NCBI GenBank assembly: GCA_963823045.1
Contig: CAWGKA010000012.1
Coordinates: 248,001 to 312,000 of the forward strand
Direction: 5' to 3'
DNA length: 64,000 nucleotides
DNA from: JADLGL01 sp963823045
GTDB lineage: Bacteria; Pseudomonadota; Alphaproteobacteria; Rhizobiales; Kaistiaceae
The notes beneath the pieces are model-generated. The model was not told the DNA's origin, made no database searches, and saw only the letters and a program-made list of their open reading frames with translations. Shown piece after piece: positions 36,689 through 46,450 of the stretch; within the stretch, counting starts at the first letter, position 1, and every line of letters begins with the position of its first letter. The translations under genes were made by a program, and so were the position numbers.

Positions 36689-39085
36689 CTATTCGCCTCC
36701 GCCGACCTTTGCGGTTGGCGCCCCGCCGGCGAGAGGCTTGAGCCGGGCTGCATAGGCTTCGCGCCCGTGGACGCGTTCGACAAAGCGCCGGGCGCCGGCC
36801 ACCAACTCGCCGGTGGCTTCGTCGTCGCCCATCAGTTTGTCCAGATGCGCGCCTGCATCCTGCGGGCGGGCGAAGGAGGCCAGCCCCGCGAACGCGTCCC
36901 TCATCGCTTCTCCCAGCAAGACGGGCACGCTCGCGAGCATTGATGCGAGAATCCCGCGGCGATCATATTGCGGGGTGTTCTCGCGGCCAAACCGCACATA
37001 GGCATCGATGCGGTCGAAGAAGGCTGCCTCCTGCTCGCGGCGCTTGAGTTTGGAGACCTTCCAGTTCGACGGCAGTTCGCCAAGCAGGAGGATTGCCGGA
37101 TCGGCGGAGCCGAGGATGGAGACGCGCACGCCTTTGCGCGCGGGGTAGGTCGCCTGGATTTCCTCCGCCGTCGACGGCCAATCGCTCGCATGGTCGGAGC
37201 CGTGCCGCCCGATCCGGATCGCCTTGCCCGCGACGCGCGGCGACCGTTCGACAAAGCCGGGCAAGGTCACTGTTTCCGGCCAATCCTCCTCGCTCAACCG
37301 TACTGCGGCAGAGACGCCTTGCGCCACCAGCGCTTCTCGCGTCTGAGGGTTGGTCGGATGCCAGATCGCCTTTCGACCGAACCAGCCTTCGACGTGAGCG
37401 TCGCATTGGGCCGCATCATAGGTCCGGCGGCCGCCCTCCTGACCGGCATCCAGGGGCGGTCGGTCGACGACAACGCGAATGCCGTTGGCCTCTACTTCCG
37501 GGATGTAGAGCTGATCCTCGACGAGGACGCGGGGGTCACGAACGATCAGGAGGTCGCAGCTGATGCGATCGCCAAAGACAAGAACATCGGCGAGGCCGGA
37601 TTGAACCGCCTGCATCAGCCAGGGATGCCGTCGCCGTGGTGCGGTGAGGTCAAACACCGACAGCTGCACAAGTCCCGTCCTGAGACCAAGTGCGGCGTTG
37701 GCCTCTATCTCTTCCAGGTTGGCAATGTTGGCGTCCGTGGCCAGGCGGAAATCTGAAGCGATGACGATGTCGTAGCGCCGCGTGCCGGCGCTCCGCTCCG
37801 GCAGCATCTGCGCGGGCGCGGGGTAGGGCCGCTCGGTCATCGGGAAGGGGAAGTTCAGCCGATCGGGGAACTGCTTCCGGTACCAGTGGCTGCTTTCGCC
37901 GTACTCCTCGCGCGCACCGAAGCTGAAACCCGGATAGGCGAGTGCCCCGGAGCCCGTCAGGGAACCGGGGGAGCGACGCTGCAATGATATCGGGCCGCTC
38001 TGGAGCGTGACGACCGCAGCGGCGCCGAAGCGGGACTCCAACCGCCGAATAAACTCGGTGTCGGCGCCGACGCGAACGCTGTCCCAGCTGCCGAGTGCGG
38101 CCACCACCGCTTCTCGGCGAAAGAGCAGAGATGACGCGTTTTCAGCAAGATGCACGCCTGCCGGCCGAAGAGCGACGAATTCCAGTGCCGGGTGCGTTCG
38201 CGCTTTCGTCGACATATTGGCGATGGCGCCGGCATTTGCGAGCAGGTGGTCGACCTGTCGTTCTATCTTTGCCGGATGCGACCAGTCGTCGGCGTCATGG
38301 ACGGTGACGAAGGTGCCCTTGGCCTCAAGGAGCGCGCGGTTGCGCGACACATAGGCGCCGCGGTTCTCCTGCGTGAGCAGCAGTCGGATGCGCGGATCGG
38401 AACGCGCCGCTTCGCGGACCACAGCGACGCTGTCGTCGGTGCTGGCGTCGTCGGCGACAAGAATCTCGATGTTCGTCCAGCTTTGCCAAGTCAGGCTGGC
38501 CAGCGCCGTCGCGATGGTGTCCGCAGAGTTGAACAGCGGGACAATGACACTGACGAGCGGTCCGTCGGCTCGTGCCTGCGCTGGGTGCGCCGGGCGCAGG
38601 CGATCGAAGGGCGTCAAGTCGCCGACGGCGAGTTCGACGGGGTCGAGCTGGTGTAGCGCCAGGGCCCTGTTGAGCCAGTCTACCCTTGCTTCTGGCGGCG
38701 CGAGATTGGCCCGTGCCAGCATCAGATCGGCGTGCGGAGCTTCGGCCAGTTGCGCCTCAAGCAAGGCGACGGCCTGGTCGCCCGGGAGGTGCCGCGAGCG
38801 CAGGATCGCGAGCCTCCGCTCATGGTCGCGATCGCCTTCCGGGCTCGCGGCGAGCGCAAACAGGGGGTCGAGCGGGCGCGTGCTCGCCGCCTGCTGGCGC
38901 CGCGCGTACCAGTCGAGCAGAAGGCCTGCAACCTCCGTGCGTATCGCTTCATCGGTCGCTTCGCCGAGCATACGCTCCAGCGCTGCGATCGCCGGTTCGG
39001 GCATGCCGAGCGGATAGAGGTAACGCCGTGCCGCGCGCGCTTCCTCGAGAACGGCATCAACTGTCACGGTGATGGCCCGTCGCAT
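36689..39085 (-). CDS. Large glycosyltransferase family 2 protein with C-terminal GT-B-like region
   Basis: 798 residues, intact, no membrane span. Residues 1-170 are helical and repeat-like. Residues 178-400 form a GT2 domain: PLVSVIVPLFNSADTIATAL, ILVADDASTDDS, QENRGAYVSRNRAL and VTVHDADDWSHPAKIE (DxD). Residues 470-798 hold RRYDIVIASDFRLATDANIANL and IRVVVDRPPLDAG followed by a GT-B-like tail (GVRVSILGSADPAILL), suggesting a second transferase or glycan-binding unit. It starts 3 bp after the TctAB stop, so the two are likely co-transcribed. Product unknown; surface polysaccharide synthesis is likely. Confidence 0.82.
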   Translation of the reverse strand: MRRAITVTVDAVLEEARAARRYLYPLGMPEPAIAALERMLGEATDEAIRTEVAGLLLDWYARRQQAASTRPLDPLFALAASPEGDRDHERRLAILRSRHLPGDQAVALLEAQLAEAPHADLMLARANLAPPEARVDWLNRALALHQLDPVELAVGDLTPFDRLRPAHPAQARADGPLVSVIVPLFNSADTIATALASLTWQSWTNIEILVADDASTDDSVAVVREAARSDPRIRLLLTQENRGAYVSRNRALLEAKGTFVTVHDADDWSHPAKIERQVDHLLANAGAIANMSTKARTHPALEFVALRPAGVHLAENASSLLFRREAVVAALGSWDSVRVGADTEFIRRLESRFGAAAVVTLQSGPISLQRRSPGSLTGSGALAYPGFSFGAREEYGESSHWYRKQFPDRLNFPFPMTERPYPAPAQMLPERSAGTRRYDIVIASDFRLATDANIANLEEIEANAALGLRTGLVQLSVFDLTAPRRRHPWLMQAVQSGLADVLVFGDRISCDLLIVRDPRVLVEDQLYIPEVEANGIRVVVDRPPLDAGQEGGRRTYDAAQCDAHVEGWFGRKAIWHPTNPQTREALVAQGVSAAVRLSEEDWPETVTLPGFVERSPRVAGKAIRIGRHGSDHASDWPSTAEEIQATYPARKGVRVSILGSADPAILLLGELPSNWKVSKLKRREQEAAFFDRIDAYVRFGRENTPQYDRRGILASMLASVPVLLGEAMRDAFAGLASFARPQDAGAHLDKLMGDDEATGELVAGARRFVERVHGREAYAARLKPLAGGAPTAKVGGGE

Positions 39086-39088
39086 TGC

Positions 39089-41085
39089 CTAGTGGACGGC
39101 ATTGAAGATCAACTCCTGGAACTGTGGAAGCAGCGGTTTCGGCCATGGCAAGGCGAGCAGCCAGTCGAACAACACGACCGAGAACACGAAGAGGCCGATT
39201 GTAAGGAAAAGGGCGCTCCAGCCTAGGCGTCCGCCGAGGAACAGGAACGCGGCAGGAACGAAGACCAGCAGTGCGGGCAACATGCCGATGACTGCGGCGA
39301 CAAGAATATAGCCGGCCATGATGGCGAGCACGACAAAGCCGCGCCCTGTGCCGGAACGCCATGTTGCGTCAACATGCGCACGGCGCACGGCGAGGGCCGA
39401 CGTCGCTGCGACGCCGACGAGGAGGGCGAGCGCCAGTGTGCCGATGATCATCGGCCCCATGCGGCCGGGCTGACTCCAACCTGACGCTATGATGAGGGCG
39501 CCGGCGACGAGGAGTGCGGCGACGCCGGAAAAGGCGACGTTCGCGATGGCCATGCCGCGGCTCAGTTCGCCGCTCGCTCCCTCGAAGGAGACCTTCATTT
39601 GTCCGCCGCGACGAACCAGCGGGCGGAGAAGCACGAACGCCGCCATCGCGAGGATGATCATGACGCCCGGACGGAGCAGCCATCCCCAATCATAGATCTG
39701 CACTGAAATGAACAGATAGCGCTCGATGATGTCGCCGAGGACGAAGCCGAGGATCAGGGGCGGGCGCGGCCAATCGATGGTCTTCATGATGTAGGCGACG
39801 CCGCCAACGATCAGGAGAAGCCAGAGGTCAGACAGGCTTTGCGTGCCCTGAAAGGCTCCGATCAGGACCATCATCAGCAAAGTGGCGATGAGGAACTTGG
39901 CCGGAATATCCAGGACGCGGGAAAGCTGCGGCGTGAAAGCCAGGCAGATGCCGGCGCCGATGATGTTGGCGATCATCAGTCCCCACACCAGCATATAGGT
40001 GATGTCGGCGTCGTCATGGATCATGTCGGGACCCGGCGCGACGCCATGGATCATGAAGGCGCCGAGCACCAGCGCCATGCCAAGGCTGCCAGGGATTCCG
40101 AGAGTGAGTGTCGGCAGGAGCGAGCCGCCGTCCTTGGCGTTGTTGGAGGCCTCCGGGGCGATTACGCCGCGGATGTCGCCCCGGCCGAAGTTTTCGGGAT
40201 TGCGTGCGGTGCGGACCGCCATGCCGTAAGCGATCCAGTCGATCACCGAGACGCCGACGCCCGGCACGGCACCGAGCGCCGTGCCGATCCAGCTTGACCG
40301 CAACACGAGGAACCAGTGGCGGAGAGCGGCCTTGATGCCGCGCATCAGGCTATCGCCCTCAACGCCGCCAGCCTCGGCTGCTTCAACGTCGCCGGAGGTC
40401 CGTCGCGTGTACTGAGCGCCGGACGATTGATGAAATCGATCATCGCCGGAATGGCGAACACGCCCAGGGCGATCGGGATGATTGGGACGCCGTCCCAGAG
40501 ATAGAAGGAGCCGAACGTCCAGCGGGACTCGCCGGTTTGCACCGAGATCCCGACAAAGGAGAGAAGGATGCCGATGCAGGCGCTGGACAGACCCTTGAGG
40601 ATGCTTCGTCCGGAGACGGCCGTGGCGAAGCTGATGCCGAGGATGCACACGGCGAGCAACTCCGGCGTACCGATAAGCGGGATCAGCTGCCCGACGATCG
40701 GGATCGACACGCCGAGAAGAACGGCGCCAAAAACGCCGCCGATCATCGACGCCATATAGGCGGCGCCGAGCGCCTCCTTGGTGCGGCCCTGCCGTGACAT
40801 CGGATGGCCGTCCATCACTGTCGCCGCCGCGCCGGCCGTACCCGGCACACCGAAGATGACTGCCGGAATGGTGTCGGACGTGGTGTTGACCGCCATCAAG
40901 CCGATGATTGCCGCAAGCGCGGTGGAGGCGTCCATTGTCATGGTCAAGGGCAGGAGCAGCGCCAGGGCCATGCCGCTGCCGATGCCGGGGATGATGCCGA
41001 CCAGCAGGCCGTAAAACACGCCGCCAACGAGCGAGAGGAACGTCGCCCCATTAAACAGGAGCGCGAGCCCTGCTAGTGCATCCAT
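39089..41085 (-). CDS. Tripartite tricarboxylate transporter, fused TctA-TctB permease (one frameshift)
   Basis: After repair, about 665 residues, against about 500 for TctA alone. The TctA part has GVFYGLLVGIIPGIGSGMAL, TSDTIPAVIFGVPGTAGAAATVMDGHPM and SLLPTLTLGIPGSLGMALVLGAFMIHGVAPGP. From about residue 510 the protein changes to a four-span TctB (DUF1468) module (GMAIANVAFSGVAALLVAGA to LFVFSVVLFDWLLALPWPKP). The frame changes near 40362, between TLKQPRLAA and EGDSLMRGIKAALRHW; unlike the other breaks this one fits one missing base. It imports carboxylates using TctC binding proteins; three such genes lie upstream. Confidence 0.88.
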
Positions 41086-41128
41086 CGTCCCCTCGGGAGT
41101 TGTAGGTCTTCCGGTGCTTCAGTATTCT

Positions 41129-41147
41129 GTTCTTGCCGGGAAAGAAC
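41129..41147. promoter_or_regulatory. Inverted repeat between divergent tctAB and ATP-grasp-like genes
   Basis: GTTCTT-N7-AAGAAC is a perfect 6+6 inverted repeat about 45 bp from the tctAB start. A further GTTCTT occurs near 41185. The position suits an operator controlling both divergent genes; the regulator is unknown. Confidence 0.4.
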
Positions 41148-41220
41148 CTATCCGGCGCCGGTATTTTTACGCCATTGTGAGTCGTGACAGTTCTTCGCGC
41201 CACGAGACCCCGTATTGGCG

Positions 41221-42294
41221 ATGATCTATATCGTAACCCGGCACGACCACGCACACACCGTGGACCAGCTTGCCGAGCAGTCGGCCGAGCACGGTGCCGG
41301 CGGACGTTCGGCTGCTCAGCTATGGCGATCTCTTCGTCAGACGGATCGTTCCGGTGGGGCACTACGTCTTCACCGATTTTGACCGGCTGAGCTCCTATGA
41401 GCTCCAGGTGGCCGAAACGATCGCCCGCGCATCTCGCGGAAGCCGCTCCGCAGGCGCATATCCTCAACCGCCCGGTCATGGTGCTGGAGCGCTATCCTTT
41501 GCTGCGGAAGCTGGCGCGGATGGGTCTCAACGATTTCTCGGCCGTCCGTGTCGACGCTGGGGACATGCCAAGCCGGTACCCGGTGTTCATCCGCATCGAG
41601 GACGACTGCAAATACCCCGATACGCCGCTCCTTCATTCCGAGGCGGAACTGCGCGCGGCGATCGATGGGCTGAGGCGTTCCGGTCTGCCGCTCAAGCGGC
41701 GCATCGCGGTCGAGTTCTGTGCCGAGCCCGGCTCGGACGGGCTTTACCGGAAATACGGCGTGTTCCGGATCGGCGACCAGCTCGTGCCGCAACATGTCAT
41801 GCTTCGTGACGACTGGTACGTGAAGCGTGGCAACACTTCGCGATTGCCCCCGGGCGATGATGATCCGCACAATGGCGAGCGCATGGCGTTCCTCCATGGA
41901 GTTTCCGCATCGCGACGCGGTTATGGAGCGGTTCAAGATCGCCAACATAGGATTCGGCCGGATCGACTACGCGATCGTCGGCGGGCGCCTGCAGACATAC
42001 GAGATCAACACCAATCCGACCTTCCCGCCTCTGTGGTCGGCCGACCCCGACGATCCGAGGAAGAAGACCCGAGCTCTGCTGCGCGAACGCGTCATTGCTG
42101 CGCTGGCGGCGATCGACACCCCGCTGGCGAATGTCCCCGAGACGATCCGGTTCAAGCTGCCGGAACCGCGGCTGCAGGTGTTCCAGCCGCTCCGACCGCT
42201 GAAGGAGAAGAAAGCCCGTCTTGCAGAAGAAGCGGCCGACGATGCGTCGGCGACTGCAGACGCTAAGCCGGCGCCCGCGACGCAACCACAATAA
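41221..42294 (+). CDS. ATP-grasp-like protein of unknown substrate (three frameshifts)
   Basis: After repair, 356 residues beginning MIYIVTRHDHAHTVDQLAEQ. The reading frame moves near 41295, 41433 and 41899, each fitting one extra base, and the corrected protein reads LLSYGDLFVRRIVPVGHYVF, LNRPVMVLERYPLLRKLARM, YPVFIRIEDDCKYPDTPLLH, RRIAVEFCAEPGSDGLYRKY and IDYAIVGGRLQTYEINTNPT. The last block resembles the ATP-grasp metal/ATP site (EINTNP). A Lys/Ala-rich tail follows. It is the only plus-strand gene in a 12-kb minus-strand cluster and its 3' end overlaps methyltransferase 1 by 32 bp. The product it ligates is unknown. Confidence 0.65.
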
Positions 42295-43199
42295 AGCGGT
42301 CCGACCTTTGCCATCTCTCGGCCATGGCCTCGTCCTCATCGGGACGGAGATGCACCGTCATTTCGATGGCGAGATTCGCCGCCTCGAAGGCCGCGTCGTA
42401 ATCCTCACGCCGATGGGCCTTCGGCGGGTGGGTTGAAGGCCGTGCCCGGGCTACACGCCCGACAAAGGTCTCGGCGTCTTCGGGCGGTTCCAGTTCGCCG
42501 TTGGCGATCGCTTCGCCAATGCAGGCTCGCTCGCCACTCGATGAAAGCCCGGTTCGGTCGCTGGCGCGGCGGTTGTTCGGGCAGGTCGAATGCCGTCGTC
42601 ACAACCAGCTGGCCGCCGGGAGCCAGCCATGCTGCGGCGTGGGCGAGAAACCTCGCGCGGTCGGCTTCCGCAACGAACGAGATGGTGCGGTGCATGATCA
42701 CCATGTCGAAGGCGCCCTCGCTTTCGAAGTCCTCGAGTTCGCTTACAACGGTGGTGAGGGCGATGCCTTTTGGCTCGGCATAAGCCCGACAAAGCGCGAG
42801 TGGCGTCGGACAGCGATCGACGATGGTGACCTCGAACGTCGCGACCGGCCGCGAACGCATGACCGCGACGACCATCGCGAGCAGCCCCGCATCAGCGGCG
42901 CCCGCGATCAGCCAGCGAACATGGGAACGGCCTCCGATGGCCGCGGTAAGGATCTCGATCTGCTGCCGCCAGGCGGCTTCCGGTCCGCCGCCGCAAGCGC
43001 CGACCGCCCTCAGATACGGCCAGAGGAGGTGATAGTTGCGGCAGGCTTTGCACTCAGTCGCCGAGACGTCGAAGGCCAACCGCGCCAACGCCCGCAGGTC
43101 CTCGTCCGTGGGGCTCGGGAAGCGGAAGCGGTGCGGCGTTGTCACCTCGTTCAATCGCTGGGCTATCAGTGAGACAGAGGTCCGATCACTCGGCGCCAA
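42263..43199 (-). CDS. SAM-dependent methyltransferase-like protein, paralogue 1 (one frameshift)
   Basis: After repair, 311 residues. N-terminal Cys-rich signature SATECKACRNYHLLWPYLRA, then a Rossmann core VRWLIAGAADAGLLAMVVAV, VTIVDRCPTPLALCRAYA, FDMVIMHRTISFV and WLAPGGQLVVTTAFDLPEQP. The frame breaks near 42525 (EWRA joins ACIGEAIANGELEPPED) and the corrected tail RSDRFIVVASRAPA aligns with the end of paralogue 2 at 44378. A TTG start overlaps the stop of TctC-1 by 14 bp, so the pair is coupled. The Cys motif may bind metal or substrate; the methyl acceptor is unknown. Confidence 0.75.
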
Positions 43200-44226
43200 A
43201 GTACCGACCGATCCGTCCGATCACATCCGGCGGCAAGGCGAAGAGCGAATCGACCTTCGCGACAATTTCGTCGGGTGTCTCGTACTTCACGTCGACGCCA
43301 TAGGCTTCTGCCGCGGCGAGGAAGTCCGGATCGGCCATGACGGCTGCGAAGGCGTCACGCATCGCGGCGACGAAATGCGGATCCGATCCAGGGGGTACTG
43401 CGTAGGGCCCGCCGAACAGGATGGCCGTGGCGGCCGCGCTGAAGAACGACATCCGGTCGGCCGAAATCAGGTCACCCAGATACGGCGCTCCGGAAATATC
43501 GTCGCGCTTGCCATCACCGAAATAGAACAGGAACCGGACCGACCCGCTATCGACCGCCGGTCCGACGAGGGATTCGAAGCCCGAATAGTTGTTGCACAGG
43601 CCGTCGAGTTCCCCGCGCTGGATCGCGAGGAGCATCGCGCCAAGGGAATCATAGCCGGCCACGGTGGTGACGCCGAAGCCGAGCTGCTCGGAGAGCAGGG
43701 AGTAGATCGTCGCCGAGGTGCTGGTCACCGAGGCGGCGCCGAAGAGATGCTCGCCTTCCGTCAGGTCGTCGATAGTCTCGATGTCGCCCGCGGCGGATAC
43801 GATGCAGTACCAGGTGTTGCCGCGGAAGCTGCCGATCCAGTTCACATTGCGGGGATCGAACAGTGCCGGGTCGAAGTCGCCGATGAGCGCGCGGAAGGGC
43901 ATAGAACCGTTTATCGTGTAGAACACCGGCTCGGTCGCCGGGTCGAGTTCGGCGACGTATTGCATCATCCTTGCGCCGTTAGCGCCGGCGAGGTTCTGCA
44001 CCACGACCGACGGATTTCCCGGCAGATATTTCACCATGTAGTCCATCAGCAGGCGCGTCTGGGCGTCGAAGGCGCCGCCGGCGGACTGCGGCAGGACCAC
44101 GCGGATGGTCTTGCCCTGAAGCGTATAAGGCGCCGTTTCCTGGGCGTTGGTGGCTGCCGCAGGAGCCATGGCGATGAGGAACACGGCCGCCAAGGCGCGG
44201 AGGCGCTTGCCTGCGAGGAGAGACAT
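43186..44226 (-). CDS. TctC-type periplasmic solute-binding protein 1
   Basis: 346 residues with signal peptide RLRALAAVFLIAMAPAAATNA. TctC features: KTIRVVLPQSAGGAFDAQTR, PGNPSVVVQNLAGANGARMM, VNWIGSFRGNTWYCIV and QRGELDGLCNNYSGFES. It captures carboxylate-like ligands for a TctAB permease. Its gene directly precedes and overlaps methyltransferase 1. About 35-45% similar by eye to the two other TctC proteins here. Confidence 0.88.
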   Translation of the reverse strand: MSLLAGKRLRALAAVFLIAMAPAAATNAQETAPYTLQGKTIRVVLPQSAGGAFDAQTRLLMDYMVKYLPGNPSVVVQNLAGANGARMMQYVAELDPATEPVFYTINGSMPFRALIGDFDPALFDPRNVNWIGSFRGNTWYCIVSAAGDIETIDDLTEGEHLFGAASVTSTSATIYSLLSEQLGFGVTTVAGYDSLGAMLLAIQRGELDGLCNNYSGFESLVGPAVDSGSVRFLFYFGDGKRDDISGAPYLGDLISADRMSFFSAAATAILFGGPYAVPPGSDPHFVAAMRDAFAAVMADPDFLAAAEAYGVDVKYETPDEIVAKVDSLFALPPDVIGRIGRYFGAE

Positions 44227-44377
44227 CTTCGTCAAGAGAAGCTCCTGTTCGACATGACGCCGGGTGCGATGGTGAAGCACGAACGACCGTGCCGTGGCAA
44301 CCGATGCCAAGCCCATTTATCCTCGCTGCCCCGGAGGCTGGGACTTGACCAGAGTATCGTACCTGACCGGACCTCGG

Positions 44378-45268
44378 CTATGGGCGAGACAGCGTGGCGA
44401 CGAGCATGAAACGGTCGCGTTGCAGCGGCCCTGCTGCGCGTTCGTAGGCGGGGTCGGGCAGCAACTGCATTTCGCTTCTCACCGCAAGGCCGGCGCCGGC
44501 CAGCGCCGCATGGTAGGTCTCAGCGCGGTGCGTCCGAGCACCGCCGCGCGACGGGTCGCGCATGCTGGTGGTGCGTTCGATGAAGATATCGATGTCCTCG
44601 GGCAGGTCTAGCTCGCCGTCTCTTGCTGCCTCTCGGATGATGCGTTCGCGCCATGCGTTGACCGCCGGATTCGGGGGCGTGGGTGGCGGACTTCCCGGGG
44701 GATCGATGGACAACGTCATGACCAAGTGGCCGTCGGGGGCCAGCCAGCCTGAGGCATGTTTCAGGAAGGAGGCGCACCTAGCCTCGGGAACGAACACGAT
44801 TGTGTGGTGCATTATCACGATGTCGAACGGGTCGTCGGCGACATAGTTCTCGAGCTCGCCTTTGACAGTGTCAAGCGCGATGGACGCCGCCGACGCGTGC
44901 TCGCGGCACAGCGCCAGCGGTGTCGCGCAGCGGTCGACGATGGTGACGTCATAGGTCGCCTCCGGATGCGCCCTCATCGCTTCAGCCACCATTGCCAGCT
45001 GTCCGGCGTCGGCCGATCCGGCAAGGAACCAGCGCACATGCCGGCGCCCGGCGGCCGCCTCGGCAAGGGCAGCAAGCTGCTCGCGCCAGCCGAATTCCGG
45101 TCCGCCTCCATTGGCGCCGAGGGAGCGCAGGTAGGGCCACGCCACATGGTAGTTTCGGCAGCCGGCGCATTCGGTCGCAGAAATCCGATAGGCGAGCCGC
45201 GAGAGGAAGGGCAGGTCCTCTTGCGTCGGCAGGGGATAGCGGAAGGTTTCGGATGTAAGCTGATCCAA
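44378..45268 (-). CDS. SAM-dependent methyltransferase-like protein, paralogue 2
   Basis: 296 residues, intact. Same layout as paralogue 1: SATECAGCRNYHVAWPYLRS, VRWFLAGSADAGQLAMVAEA, VTIVDRCATPLALCREHA, FDIVIMHHTIVFVPEARC, WLAPDGHLVMTLSID, and the tail RDRFMLVATLSRP. The sequence DAGQLA in place of a classical GxGxG makes the SAM site atypical. It lies 35 bp after TctC-2. The conserved CxxCRNYH motif is unusual for class I methyltransferases and points to a specific subfamily I cannot name. Confidence 0.78.
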   Translation of the reverse strand: MDQLTSETFRYPLPTQEDLPFLSRLAYRISATECAGCRNYHVAWPYLRSLGANGGGPEFGWREQLAALAEAAAGRRHVRWFLAGSADAGQLAMVAEAMRAHPEATYDVTIVDRCATPLALCREHASAASIALDTVKGELENYVADDPFDIVIMHHTIVFVPEARCASFLKHASGWLAPDGHLVMTLSIDPPGSPPPTPPNPAVNAWRERIIREAARDGELDLPEDIDIFIERTTSMRDPSRGGARTHRAETYHAALAGAGLAVRSEMQLLPDPAYERAAGPLQRDRFMLVATLSRP

Positions 45269-45303
45269 AATGGTTACCTGTTAGCGGGCCCGGTGCGGCC
45301 TGA

Positions 45304-46335
45304 CTATTCGCCCAGCAAATGCCCAATCTGATCTATTTCTTCGGGAGTCAGCGCTGCCAGGGCGTTGACGCGTGCGGCAAGTTGGTCCGGCGTTTCGTAT
45401 TGAAGGTCCACGCCATAGGCCTCGGCGGCCGCCCGGAAGTCCGGGTCGGCCATCGTTGCGGCAAATGCGTCGCGCATGGCGGCAACCAGTCGGGCGTCGC
45501 TGCCGGGTGGGAGGGCGTATGAACTACCAAAAAGGATAGCGTTTAGCAGCCTGTTGAACGACACCATCGACTCAGGTGGGACGAGGTCGCCGATATAGGG
45601 CGCCTCGGTGATGTCTGCGCGCGCGTCGCCGCCAAGATAAAAGATGAACTTCACGTCGCCGGCCTCGACAGCCGGGCGAACGAGCGACTGGTAGGCGGAG
45701 TAGTTGTTGCACATGCCGTCAACCTCTCCCCGCTGGACCGCCAATAGCTGAGCACCGAACGAGTCGTAGCCGGCGACCGTCTCGATATTCAGCCCCAAAT
45801 CCTGAGCCATTAGCGCGTACATGGCCGCTGCTGCGCCGCTGATGGACGTCGCGGCGAACAGCAAGCGGCGGTCGCCCTTCATGTCGTCGATTGTGTCGAT
45901 GCCGCTTTTGGACGAAACGATGCAGAACTGGGTGTTACCCGCGAACGCGCCGATCCAGTTGGCCGTTCGGGGATCGAACAGGTTTGCGTCGATCGTGCCC
46001 GCCAGGGAGCGAAACGGCATGACGTTGGTGATGTTGTACATCACCGGATCGACGGCAGGATCAAGCTGGGCGACAAATTGCAGCATCAGCACACCGCCGG
46101 CGCCATTCATGTTCTGGACCACCAAATTCGGGCTGCCCGGCAGATATCTTGCCATGTAGTCCGCGAGGAGCCGCGTTTGCGCATCGGCGTTGCCACCCGC
46201 CGCCGTGGGCACCAGGACGCGGATCGTTGCGCCGTCGAGCGAATAGGGCGCCGCCTCCTGGGCGTGGGTGGCGCTGGTGACCAGCGTTGCCATCATCATG
46301 CTGGCTAGAAGCGTTCGGGTACGTGTGATCGACAT
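45304..46335 (-). CDS. TctC-type periplasmic solute-binding protein 2
   Basis: 343 residues; signal peptide TLLASMMMATLVTSATHA. Motifs parallel TctC-1: ATIRVLVPTAAGGNADAQTR, PGSPNLVVQNMNGAGGVLML, ANWIGAFAGNTQFCIV and QRGEVDGMCNNYSAYQS. It precedes methyltransferase 2. The start at ATG 46335 gives a normal signal; the longer open frame adds a non-signal extension. Confidence 0.88.
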   Translation of the reverse strand: MSITRTRTLLASMMMATLVTSATHAQEAAPYSLDGATIRVLVPTAAGGNADAQTRLLADYMARYLPGSPNLVVQNMNGAGGVLMLQFVAQLDPAVDPVMYNITNVMPFRSLAGTIDANLFDPRTANWIGAFAGNTQFCIVSSKSGIDTIDDMKGDRRLLFAATSISGAAAAMYALMAQDLGLNIETVAGYDSFGAQLLAVQRGEVDGMCNNYSAYQSLVRPAVEAGDVKFIFYLGGDARADITEAPYIGDLVPPESMVSFNRLLNAILFGSSYALPPGSDARLVAAMRDAFAATMADPDFRAAAEAYGVDLQYETPDQLAARVNALAALTPEEIDQIGHLLGE

Positions 46336-46450
46336 GGAATGACTCGGTCGGTTGCGGTCGGCGGAGACGCCGAAATCAGGCAGGTCATTCGTGGCGCCGA
46401 ACATCCATAGGTGGAAGCCGGCCGGTTTCGCAAGTATGCGGGAATTCCCG

